NCBI GenBank assembly: GCA_905205975.1
Contig: CAJLFQ010000001.1
Location: 23,366-87,365 of the forward strand
Length of the DNA: 64,000 bases
From: an uncultured Eubacteriales bacterium
Lineage (GTDB): Bacteria; Bacillota; Clostridia; Oscillospirales; QAMX01
Direction: 5' to 3'
Shown here: positions 56,685 to 64,000 of the stretch, piece by piece
Layout of the letters: every line of letters starts with the position of its first letter
Position numbering within the stretch: position 1 is the first letter of the stretch
Position numbers and translations under genes: made by a program
Notes under the pieces: model-generated
Told to the model about the DNA's origin: nothing
What the model saw: only the letters and a program-made list of their open reading frames with translations
Databases searched by the model: none

Positions 56685-57932
56685 ATGAACAATCTGAATG
56701 CACAAAAGAAGAGCTACAAAAAGGTGGTGCTGGCGTATTCCGGCGGGCTCGACACGTCTGTCATCATCCCATGGCTGAAAGAAAACTACGGCTGCGAGGT
56801 CATTGCCGTCGCCGCCGACGTCGGTCAGGGCGCAGAGCTGTCCGGTCTCGAAGAAAAGGCGATTCAAACCGGTGCCTCAAAGCTGTATATCGAGGATCTG
56901 AAAGAGGAATTCGTCAACGATTTCATCGTTCCGACCATTCAGGCCGATGCAAAATATGAAAACACCTACCTGCTCGGCACGTCGTTTGCGCGGCCGGTCA
57001 TCGCAAAGCGTATTGTGGAAATCGCCAAGGCCGAAGGGGCGGACGCGATTGCGCACGGCTGCACCGGCAAGGGCAACGACCAGGTCCGGTTTGAACTGAC
57101 CATCAAGCATTTTGCCCCGGAGCTCGACATCATTGCCCCATGGCGGACATGGGAAATGAACTCCCGCGACGACGAAATTGCCTATGCCAAAGCGCACAAC
57201 GTGCCGATCGGCATGACGCATGAAACGAGCTATTCCAAGGACAAGAACCTCTGGCATCTGAGCCATGAAGGCCTGGATCTGGAAGACCCGGCCAACGAGC
57301 CGATGTACGACCAGATTCTGGAAATGGGCGTCACCCCGGAAAAAGCGCCGGATCAGGCGACTTATGTGACGATCGGCTTTGAGAAGGGCGTACCGGTTTC
57401 TCTGAACGGCGAAACGCATACCGCTTTGGAGATCATCACGGCGCTCAACAAGATCGGCGGCGCCAACGGCATCGGCATCATCGACATCGTTGAGAACCGG
57501 CTGGTTGGCATGAAATCCCGCGGCGTCTATGAAACGCCGGGCGGCACGATCCTGTATGCAGCGCACGAAATGCTGGAAATGCTCTGTCTCGACCGCGAGA
57601 CCATGCACCTGAAACAGCAGCTCTCCGGCAAATTCGCCGATCTGGTCTACTTCGGCCAGTGGTATACCCCGGTCAGAGAAGCGCTCAGCGCATTCGTCAC
57701 CAGCACCCAGCAGACCGTTACGGGCACCGTCCGGCTGAAGCTCTACAAGGGCAACGTCATCAATGCAGGCATTCAGTCGCCGTATTCGCTGTACAGCGAG
57801 GCGTTTGCCTCCTTCGGCGAAGACGAGGTCTATAACCAGTTTGATTCGCAGGGCTTTATCAACCTGTTCGGCCTGCCGATCAAGATCAGCGCCCTGCTCG
57901 ATCAGGCGCGCCGGCAGAAAACGGCGGAATAA
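56685..57932 (+). CDS. argG: Argininosuccinate synthase
   Basis: A 415-residue ATP-dependent synthetase with the N-type ATP pyrophosphatase loop VLAYSGGLDTSVIIPWL and family blocks HGCTGKGNDQVRFEL and VGMKSRGVYETPGG. It condenses citrulline and aspartate in arginine synthesis. ATG 56685 follows CGGAGG. argH starts three bases after the stop, so they form an operon. Confidence 0.97.
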   Translation: MNNLNAQKKSYKKVVLAYSGGLDTSVIIPWLKENYGCEVIAVAADVGQGAELSGLEEKAIQTGASKLYIEDLKEEFVNDFIVPTIQADAKYENTYLLGTSFARPVIAKRIVEIAKAEGADAIAHGCTGKGNDQVRFELTIKHFAPELDIIAPWRTWEMNSRDDEIAYAKAHNVPIGMTHETSYSKDKNLWHLSHEGLDLEDPANEPMYDQILEMGVTPEKAPDQATYVTIGFEKGVPVSLNGETHTALEIITALNKIGGANGIGIIDIVENRLVGMKSRGVYETPGGTILYAAHEMLEMLCLDRETMHLKQQLSGKFADLVYFGQWYTPVREALSAFVTSTQQTVTGTVRLKLYKGNVINAGIQSPYSLYSEAFASFGEDEVYNQFDSQGFINLFGLPIKISALLDQARRQKTAE

Positions 57933-57935
57933 ATC

Positions 57936-59318
57936 ATGAAACTCTGGAAAGGCCGCTTTACCAAAGACGTTGACGCGCAGGTCAACGATTTCAACGCCTC
58001 CATCGCGTTTGACAGCCGCCTCTACCGCGAGGATATCGAAGGCAGCATGGCGCATGCCGCCATGCTGACCGCCTGCGGCATTCTGACGCCTGCGGAGGGC
58101 GAAGCGCTGACGGCGGAGCTGGAAACTCTGCGCAGTGAAATCGAATCCGGCGCCGTGCAGATTGACCCGGCCGCCGAAGATATCCACACATTTATTGAAG
58201 AAACGCTGACAAAACGGCTCGGCGCCGCGGGGAAAAAACTCCATACCGCGCGCAGCCGGAACGATCAGGTCGCGACGGATTTCAAGCTCTGGACGCGCAA
58301 AGCGGCTGAAAATCTGCAAGAGCTGACGGCCTCCTTCGTGGAAACGCTGCTGAACATCGCAGAGGCCAACCGCGAAACGGTCATGGCGGGGTACACGCAC
58401 TTGCAGCGGGCGCAGCCGGTGACGTTCGCCCATGTGATGCTCGCCTATGTGCAGATGTTCCTGCGCGATATCGGCCGGCTGAAAGACGCCGCGGCGCGCA
58501 TGGACACCTGTCCGCTGGGCAGCGGCGCGCTGGCGTCGACGACGTATCCGATCGACCGCGCCATGACGGCTGCACGCCTTGGCTTTGCAAAGCCGTGTGA
58601 AAACAGTATGGACGGCGTCGCTGACCGGGATTTCGCGCTGGAGCTGCTCGGCGCGCTCTCTGTGATGATGGTGCACCTGTCGCGGTTTGCGGAAGAAATC
58701 GTCCTCTGGTGTTCGCATGAATTCGGTTATATCGAGCTGGACGACGCCTTTGCAACCGGCTCCTCGATCATGCCGCAGAAGAAAAACCCGGATGTCTGCG
58801 AGTTGGTCCGCGGCAAATCCGGGCGCGTCTTCGGCAATCAGATGGCGCTGCTCACCGTGATGAAAGGGCTTCCGCTGGCCTACAACAAGGATTTGCAGGA
58901 GGATAAAGAGACGCTGTTTGACGCCGTGGATACGGTGGCGATGTGCCTGAAGACGCTGAAGCCGATGTGTGAAACCATGAAAGTCCGCGCCGGACGGATG
59001 CGTCAGCTGGCGGCAGAGGGATTCATCAATGCGACAGACTGCGCCGACTACCTCGTCGGCAGGGGGCTTGCCTTCCGCGACGCCTATCAGGTCACGGGCG
59101 AACTTGTGCGGTACTGCATCGAACAGAACAAAACGCTGGAAACGCTGACGCTGGCGGAATACCGGCAGTTTGACGGCCGCTTTGAAGCGGATGTTTATGA
59201 TGCCATCTCGCTGGAAGCCTGCGTCCGCGGCAGGAGCGTGACCGGCGGTCCGGCGCCGGCGGAAACCGCGCGTCAAATCACAGCGGCGCGGGCGGAACTC
59301 AAAAAATCAATCGAATAA
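57936..59318 (+). CDS. argH: Argininosuccinate lyase
   Basis: A 460-residue fumarase-superfamily enzyme. GSSIMPQKKNPDVCELVRG is the family signature (catalytic Ser in GSSIMPQKKNP), and the active-site HTARSRNDQVATDF and TVMAGYTHLQRAQPVTFAH motifs are intact. It splits argininosuccinate into arginine and fumarate. Translation follows argG directly. Confidence 0.97.
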   Translation: MKLWKGRFTKDVDAQVNDFNASIAFDSRLYREDIEGSMAHAAMLTACGILTPAEGEALTAELETLRSEIESGAVQIDPAAEDIHTFIEETLTKRLGAAGKKLHTARSRNDQVATDFKLWTRKAAENLQELTASFVETLLNIAEANRETVMAGYTHLQRAQPVTFAHVMLAYVQMFLRDIGRLKDAAARMDTCPLGSGALASTTYPIDRAMTAARLGFAKPCENSMDGVADRDFALELLGALSVMMVHLSRFAEEIVLWCSHEFGYIELDDAFATGSSIMPQKKNPDVCELVRGKSGRVFGNQMALLTVMKGLPLAYNKDLQEDKETLFDAVDTVAMCLKTLKPMCETMKVRAGRMRQLAAEGFINATDCADYLVGRGLAFRDAYQVTGELVRYCIEQNKTLETLTLAEYRQFDGRFEADVYDAISLEACVRGRSVTGGPAPAETARQITAARAELKKSIE

Positions 59319-59341
59319 ATGCTGAAAAAACGGCTTGAATC

Positions 59342-59372
59342 AACGGCTCTTCTGTGCGGAGGGCCGTTTTTT
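59342..59372 (+). terminator. Terminator of argGH
   Basis: 11-bp stem (59342-59352 with 59358-59368, two G-U pairs), TGTGC loop, then TTTTC. Confidence 0.85.
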
Positions 59373-59403
59373 CAAAAAATAGGGTCGAATTTTGAGTGTG
59401 AAT

Positions 59404-59432
59404 TTGACAAACGCCAAAAAAAGGGGTATCAT
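59404..59432 (+). promoter_or_regulatory. Promoter of the DEAD-box helicase gene
   Basis: -35 TTGACA (59404-59409), 17-bp spacer, -10 TATCAT (59427-59432). About 75 bases of leader follow. Confidence 0.85.
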
Positions 59433-59514
59433 ATATATCATGAGAACGTGTGCATGGAGAATGCGCCAGAGCCGGGAGCAGATTGCCGGCAGAATGAGGT
59501 AGAAACAAATCAAT

Positions 59515-60750
59515 ATGACTGAACAAATTACAGAAACCGGTGCGGGAGAGCAAGCGGTGCAGCAGCCGAACCCGCAGCCCGATCAACAACCCGCCGTGAC
59601 TGAGACAGACGCGGCGCCCTTCGGCGTGGCGCTGTCTGCCGAAATGCAGAAGGCCATCGCGGCGATGGGCTTCCGGGAGCTGACAGAAGTACAGCGCAAA
59701 ACGATTCCGGTCATGCGGAGCGGGTGCGACCTGGTGGTCAAAGCGCCGACCGGGACAGGGAAAACATTCGCCTTCGGCATCCCGATCATCGAACAGATCG
59801 ACCGCGATCAGCCGGAGCTTCAGGCGCTGATTCTGGCGCCGACCAGAGAGCTGGCCGATCAGATCAACACGGAGCTCTGCCGTTTGACTGCCTACACCAG
59901 CGGCATCCGCACGGCGGTTCTATACGGCGGCCAGCCGATCAATACGCAGATCACGCTGCTGAAAAAACGCCCGCAGATCGTCGTTGCGACGCCGGGGCGC
60001 CTCCTGGACCATATGGGGCGGCACACCATCAAACCGCAGAAAATCCGCGTTGCCGTCTTGGATGAAGCAGATAAAATGCTCGATATGGGCTTTTTCAAAG
60101 ACGTTTCCAAAATTCTGGACAAGCTGCCTGCCGAAAAGCAGCTGGCCATGTTTTCCGCGACCATCACGCGCGAGGTCATGGACATCATGTGGCTCTATCA
60201 GCGCGACGCCGCAGAAATCACGGTGGAACGCGCACAGGAAAACGAACCGAAAATCAAGCAGTATGCGCTGAAACTTTCCAGCGGTGAAAAAGTGCCTGCG
60301 CTGATCAACATCCTGAACCGCTTTGGCTATAAACGGGTCATCGTTTTCTGCAACACCAAACGCATGACCGAGCGGCTTGTGCGGGAGCTGCGCACCCGCG
60401 GCTACGATGCCGACGGTTTGTCGAGCGATGTGGCGCAGAGCATCCGCATGAAAATCATGGACCGCTTCAAAACGCATAAACTGCGCATCCTGGTCGCAAC
60501 GGATGTCGCCGCACGCGGTATCGACGTCGATGACGTCGATGCGGTGTTCAACTATGACGTCCCGCAGGACAACGCCTACTATATCCACCGCATCGGCCGG
60601 ACGGGCAGAGCCAAACGGGAGGGCGAGGCCTTCCTTTTCTATGACATTGCCGAGTTTGGGCGGCTGAAAGAAATCATCCGCTATACGCATTCCGATATCC
60701 ATCCGGTCAAATGGACGGAGAACGGCCTGGAGCCGCTGGAATCGTTCTGA
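59515..60750 (+). CDS. DEAD-box RNA helicase
   Basis: A 411-residue ATP-dependent RNA helicase. The Q-motif region FRELTEVQRKTIP, motif I APTGTGKT, Ia PTRELA, II LDEADKM (a DEAD box), III SATI, and VI HRIGRTGRA are all present. A Gln/Pro/Thr-rich N-terminal tail of 35 residues is unusual. It has no C-terminal extension like DbpA or CshA. It could unwind mRNA or ribosome precursors. The site before the ATG is weak (GAGG, 16 bases away). Confidence 0.9.
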   Translation: MTEQITETGAGEQAVQQPNPQPDQQPAVTETDAAPFGVALSAEMQKAIAAMGFRELTEVQRKTIPVMRSGCDLVVKAPTGTGKTFAFGIPIIEQIDRDQPELQALILAPTRELADQINTELCRLTAYTSGIRTAVLYGGQPINTQITLLKKRPQIVVATPGRLLDHMGRHTIKPQKIRVAVLDEADKMLDMGFFKDVSKILDKLPAEKQLAMFSATITREVMDIMWLYQRDAAEITVERAQENEPKIKQYALKLSSGEKVPALINILNRFGYKRVIVFCNTKRMTERLVRELRTRGYDADGLSSDVAQSIRMKIMDRFKTHKLRILVATDVAARGIDVDDVDAVFNYDVPQDNAYYIHRIGRTGRAKREGEAFLFYDIAEFGRLKEIIRYTHSDIHPVKWTENGLEPLESF

Positions 60751-60768
60751 AAAACAGCGCGGTTCACC

Positions 60769-60797
60769 TTGAAAACCGCATGGAAATGTGGTAAAAT
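60769..60797 (+). promoter_or_regulatory. Promoter of the YebC/PmpR gene
   Basis: -35 TTGAAA (60769-60774), 17-bp spacer, -10 TAAAAT (60792-60797). Confidence 0.75.
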
Positions 60798-60848
60798 AGA
60801 AGCAGTCGATTCAACATCCATACTTTGATATATAAGGGGAAACAATCC

Positions 60849-61571
60849 ATGTCCGGACATTCCAAGTGGAACAACATCAAACATAAGAAAGAAGCGGGCG
60901 ACGCGAAACGCGCCAAGATCTTTACGAAGATCGGCCGCGAAATCGCATTGGCCGTCAAAGAAGGCAGCTCGGATCCGGCGGCGAACGCCCGCCTGCGCGA
61001 TATCATCGCCAAAGCCAAAACCGAAAATGTCCCGAGCGACAACATCAACCGCATGATCGCCAAATACTCCGGCGAAAATGACAGCGCCAACTTTGAACCC
61101 ATCACCTACGAAGGCTACGGCCCCGGCGGCGTCGCAGTCATCGTTGAAACGCTGACCGATAACCGCAACCGCACCGCTGCGGAAATGCGCCACTACTTCG
61201 ATAAAAACGGCGGCAGCCTGGGCGTCGCAAACTGTGTTTCGTGGCAGTTCGACCGCAAGGGCGTCCTCGTCATCGAAAATGACGGCCAGAACGAAGACGA
61301 AATCATGATGGCCGCGCTGGATGCCGGCGCAGACGACTGCACGGCTGACGAAGAAATGTTTGAAATTGTCACCTCGCCGGACAGCTTCGGCGACGTGCGT
61401 GAAGCGCTTGAAAAAGCGGGCTATGAATTCGTGGAAGCCGAAATCAAAATGATCCCGCAGTCCATGATCGAACTGACCGACGAAGACGCGCTGAAAAATA
61501 TGCAGCGCCTGCTCGATATGCTCGACGACAATGACGACGTTCAGAACGTCTGGCACAACTGGGACGAATAA
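60849..61571 (+). CDS. YebC/PmpR-family protein
   Basis: A 240-residue protein starting MSGHSKWNNIKHKKEAGDAK, with FTKIGREIALAVKEG and YEGYGPGGVAVIVETLTDNR. These are the family's defining blocks. Members act as DNA-binding regulators or help translation of proline-rich stretches. The target is unknown. ATG 60849 (AGGGG) was used rather than an upstream ATG at 60825. Confidence 0.95.
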   Translation: MSGHSKWNNIKHKKEAGDAKRAKIFTKIGREIALAVKEGSSDPAANARLRDIIAKAKTENVPSDNINRMIAKYSGENDSANFEPITYEGYGPGGVAVIVETLTDNRNRTAAEMRHYFDKNGGSLGVANCVSWQFDRKGVLVIENDGQNEDEIMMAALDAGADDCTADEEMFEIVTSPDSFGDVREALEKAGYEFVEAEIKMIPQSMIELTDEDALKNMQRLLDMLDDNDDVQNVWHNWDE

Positions 61572-61599
61572 ACCAAACGGCTGCAGCCCGCAGCACGCA

Positions 61600-61640
61600 A
61601 ACGGATACGCGGACATACCCTGTCTGTGTATCCGTTTTTT
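61600..61640 (+). terminator. Terminator of the YebC/PmpR gene
   Basis: 16-bp stem (61600-61615 with 61621-61636, two G-U pairs) and TTTTTTG. Confidence 0.93.
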
Positions 61641-61793
61641 GAAAGAAACCGCCCGTACTTCGGCAGTTGAACCTCGGCGGAGTCCAAAAATCCCCTGCTT
61701 TAGGCGGATCGGATTCATTCGGCATCCGCATAACCGCATCCCCTGACAGGGGCATGCTCATACCATGCGCCCATAAAAAAAGGAGTGTTTTCC

Positions 61794-63563
61794 ATGAACC
61801 GACTGATTGCATCCAACCGCACCGCGCGATACGCCATTGTCATCGCATCCGACGCAACCGAACAGGAACGCTATGCAGCCGACGAGCTGCGCTACTATCT
61901 CGAGCGGATGACGTCCGCGCCGATCGGCGTGACCGCGGATGTCCCGGCGGACGGACGGTATTTTGCCGTCGGCGCATCCCCGTCAGCCGCGCTGGACGTG
62001 GAAGATTCCGCGCTGGGCGAAGACGGATTCATCGTGAAAACGGTCGGAGAAGCCATCGCCGTCACCGGCGGCAAGCGCGGCGTCATCTACGGCGTCTACG
62101 AGCTGCTGGAGCGCCTCGGATGCCGCTTCTTCACTGCCGGCAGCGAAAAAATCCCGACCGAGCCGAACCTTGAAATCCCGGACATCGAGACGCGCCAGGT
62201 GCCGGTTCTGGAATTCCGCGACCACAACTATTATGAAGTGACGTCGCAGAAGCGCTTTGCCGTTAAACTGCGCCTGAACGGCGCGCTGGCGGCGCCGCCG
62301 GAGAAAATCGGCGGACACATCTCGTATGCGTGGTTCTGCCACTCATTTGGCATGCTGGTGCCGGAGGAAACATACGGCAAGACGCATCCGGAATACTTCT
62401 CGCTGGTGGACGGCAAACGGGTTCCCGATCCGCGTTTCGGTCAGCTCTGCCTCACAAATCCGGCGGTTCTGGAAATCGCCGTGGAAAGCGTCCGCGCCGC
62501 GCTGAAAGCGCATCCGAACGCCCGCATCATCTCCATCACGCAGAACGACAACGGCAGCAACTGCCAGTGCGAAGCGTGCCGCGCTTCGGATGAAGCCATG
62601 CACAGCCCGTCCGGCACGATGCTCCGCTTTGTCAACGCCATCGCCGAGCGGCTGGAACCGGAATTCCCGGACGTCATCTTTGACACGTTTGCCTATGCGT
62701 ATACGCGCCCGGTGCCGATCGGCGTCCGCCCGCGCAAAAACGTCTGCGTCCGCCTCTGTTCCATCGAGGCGTGCTTTGCGCATCCGTTTGAAACGTGCGA
62801 CGATGAACGCGGCGTCAAGCGCCCGGACGGCACGCCGTCTTCCTTCATCCGCGACCTGACCGACTGGGGCGTCTGCTGCGACCGCGTGTATATCTGGGAC
62901 TATACGACCTGCTTCTCCAACTATCCGTCGCCGCATCCGAACTGGCGCTGTCTCCAGCCGAATATGCGCGCCTTCGTCAAAAATCACGTCAAAGGTGTGT
63001 TTGAACAGGCCAACGGCGCAAGCCGCGGCGGAACGGACTTCAACGAGCTGCGCGCCTATGTGCTGTCCAAACTCCTCTGGGACGCGGAGACGGATGTCGA
63101 ACGCCACATCCGCGAATTCACGGACTACTTCTACGGCGCCGCGGCGCCCTATGTCCGGCAGTATATCGACTTTCTCTGCGATACAGCCGAGCGGGAAAAC
63201 ATCCATGTCGGCTTCAACGACGTGCCGAAATCCAACCTCTTCCGCGATGAAATTCTGGATCATCTGGATGCGCTGATGGATCAGGCGGAACAGGCCGTCG
63301 CGGGCGATCCGCTGCGCCTGTGGCGGATCGGCAAAGCCCGCCTCTCGGTGCGCTGGGTACGGCTCAAACGCCGCACGATGCTGAAAAACGAATACGATCC
63401 GGCGGAAATCAACCGCTTCTTTGCCGATTGGCAGGCATACGGCCTGACACGCATCGAAGAGTGGACCTCCCGCGAGACGACGCATAAAGCGCTCATCCGC
63501 GGCATGTGGCACGGCACGGATTTCTATGACCATTGGACGGGCGAAGGCGCAGAACTGCTCTGA
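61794..63563 (+). CDS. DUF4838 protein with alpha-glucuronidase-like N-terminus
   Basis: A 589-residue protein. Residues 1-110 resemble the GH67 N-terminal domain (EQERYAADELRYYLERMTSA and GVIYGVYELLERLGCRFF). From about 130 it continues as the barrel-like DUF4838 region, including ISITQNDNGSNCQCEACRAS and DTFAYAYTRPVP. It may be a glycosidase. The catalytic residues are not established. It has no signal peptide. AGGAG precedes the ATG. Confidence 0.82.
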   Translation: MNRLIASNRTARYAIVIASDATEQERYAADELRYYLERMTSAPIGVTADVPADGRYFAVGASPSAALDVEDSALGEDGFIVKTVGEAIAVTGGKRGVIYGVYELLERLGCRFFTAGSEKIPTEPNLEIPDIETRQVPVLEFRDHNYYEVTSQKRFAVKLRLNGALAAPPEKIGGHISYAWFCHSFGMLVPEETYGKTHPEYFSLVDGKRVPDPRFGQLCLTNPAVLEIAVESVRAALKAHPNARIISITQNDNGSNCQCEACRASDEAMHSPSGTMLRFVNAIAERLEPEFPDVIFDTFAYAYTRPVPIGVRPRKNVCVRLCSIEACFAHPFETCDDERGVKRPDGTPSSFIRDLTDWGVCCDRVYIWDYTTCFSNYPSPHPNWRCLQPNMRAFVKNHVKGVFEQANGASRGGTDFNELRAYVLSKLLWDAETDVERHIREFTDYFYGAAAPYVRQYIDFLCDTAERENIHVGFNDVPKSNLFRDEILDHLDALMDQAEQAVAGDPLRLWRIGKARLSVRWVRLKRRTMLKNEYDPAEINRFFADWQAYGLTRIEEWTSRETTHKALIRGMWHGTDFYDHWTGEGAELL

Positions 63564-63605
63564 TCACCCCGGCGGAAAACCGCTTGAAAGCATGAGGAAA
63601 CCAAT

Positions 63606-64000
63606 ATGAAAGAAAACAAAAAGCTCATCGGCGAAGTGCTTGCGGATATCCGGCGCGACATGTCGGACGACGAAATTCTGGCGCTGCTCGCAGCGAGCAA
63701 AATTTCGGTCAACCCGGAAAAAGACAAGCCGGATACCGTCGGGCAGCGCGCAGCGGATCGGATTGCGAAATTCGCCGGCAGCTGGGGGTTCATCCTGTCG
63801 TTTATCGCCGTGCTGGCCGGGTGGATGACGTGCAACATCCTGATGGCGACGAAGGCGTTTGATCCGTATCCGTTTATCCTGCTGAACTTGGTGCTGTCGT
63901 GCGTGGCGGCGATTCAGGCGCCGCTGATCATGATGAGCCAGAACCGTCAGGAGGAAAAAGACCGGCGCCGCGCGGAAAACGACTATAAGGTCAACCTGAA
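63606..64000 (+). CDS. DUF1003 membrane protein (cut by window edge)
   Basis: The first 131 codons are present. The hydrophilic N-terminal 50 residues are followed by AGSWGFILSFIAVLAGWMTC and FDPYPFILLNLVLSCVAAIQ, then APLIMMSQNRQEEKDR, the DUF1003 hallmark. The function is unknown. The 3' end lies outside the window. GAGG is upstream of the ATG. Confidence 0.88.
   Translation, partial: MKENKKLIGEVLADIRRDMSDDEILALLAASKISVNPEKDKPDTVGQRAADRIAKFAGSWGFILSFIAVLAGWMTCNILMATKAFDPYPFILLNLVLSCVAAIQAPLIMMSQNRQEEKDRRRAENDYKVNL

Noticed and set aside
56877..59276. A 799-codon minus-strand open frame over argGH
   Set aside because: argG and argH are unmistakable on the plus strand, so this is a coding shadow.
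1..64000. CRISPR arrays, IS elements, prophage or rRNA
   Set aside because: No regularly spaced repeats with unique spacers, transposase or integrase motifs, phage structural genes or rRNA sequence were found anywhere in the window.

Overview
The window looks like the chromosome of a high-GC, spore-forming member of the Bacillota, class Clostridia, probably a gut-type anaerobe of the Oscillospirales/Christensenellales kind. The evidence is strong GGAGG ribosome binding sites, many TTGACA-17-TATAAT promoters and U-tract terminators, a T-box leader, a spore maturation pair (spmA/spmB), a Spo0A-type DNA-binding protein with matching 0A boxes, a split transketolase, and three non-secreted glycan-processing proteins. 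Family calls rest on motif recognition only. No phage, insertion sequence, CRISPR array or rRNA was found.

Layout. 1-5.1 kb: start of a P-type ATPase, a GNAT acetyltransferase, two SH3-NlpC/P60 wall hydrolases, a VanW protein and spmAB. 5.2-9.0 kb: a membrane-anchored PpiC-type foldase, split transketolase and tRNA-Leu. 9.1-10.4 kb: a lower-GC acetyltransferase-nucleotidyltransferase fusion that looks acquired. 10.4-14.0 kb: a stress-type operon (cupin, flavodoxin lipoprotein, two ferredoxin-tailed aldo/keto reductases) behind a MerR-type 19-bp-spacer promoter, with three single-base frameshifts. 14.1-18.2 kb (minus strand): tex and an orphan trpB under a tryptophan T-box. 18.2-20.1 kb: divergent XRE and TetR regulators and a lipoprotein. 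20.2-25.6 kb: zinc-ribbon protein, GH84, DUF6062, GH2 and a methyltransferase. 25.6-27.4 kb: a short promoter-to-terminator transcript, a PPC-domain remnant and a lipoprotein with a fresh 441-bp internal duplication. 27.4-29.3 kb: htpG. 29.7-38.4 kb: an eight-gene envelope/lipid operon (GT8, ABC ATPase, large coiled-coil permease, DUF308, hydrolase, GT4, PlsC, CmpB). 38.5-41.7 kb: NUDIX, DUF368 lipid-carrier transporter, PiT phosphate permease and a DUF47-like accessory protein.

41.7-53.4 kb is mostly minus-strand housekeeping: topoisomerase A and B subunits, then (beyond the Spo0A-like gene) cysS, pgsA, rimO, recX, recA and a YitT protein. Between the Spo0A-like gene and cysS lies a 118-bp element that folds, base for base, into a closed four-way junction. 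53.4-64 kb: tRNA-Arg and tadA, a DnaJ/DUF5685 cysteine-rich pair, argGH, a DEAD-box helicase, a YebC/PmpR protein, a DUF4838 glucuronidase-like protein and the start of a DUF1003 protein.

The items most worth following up are the four-way-junction repeat, the receiver-less Spo0A homologue with two 0A boxes in its promoter, the frameshifted redox operon, the acetyltransferase-nucleotidyltransferase fusion, and the DnaJ/DUF5685 cysteine-rich module.
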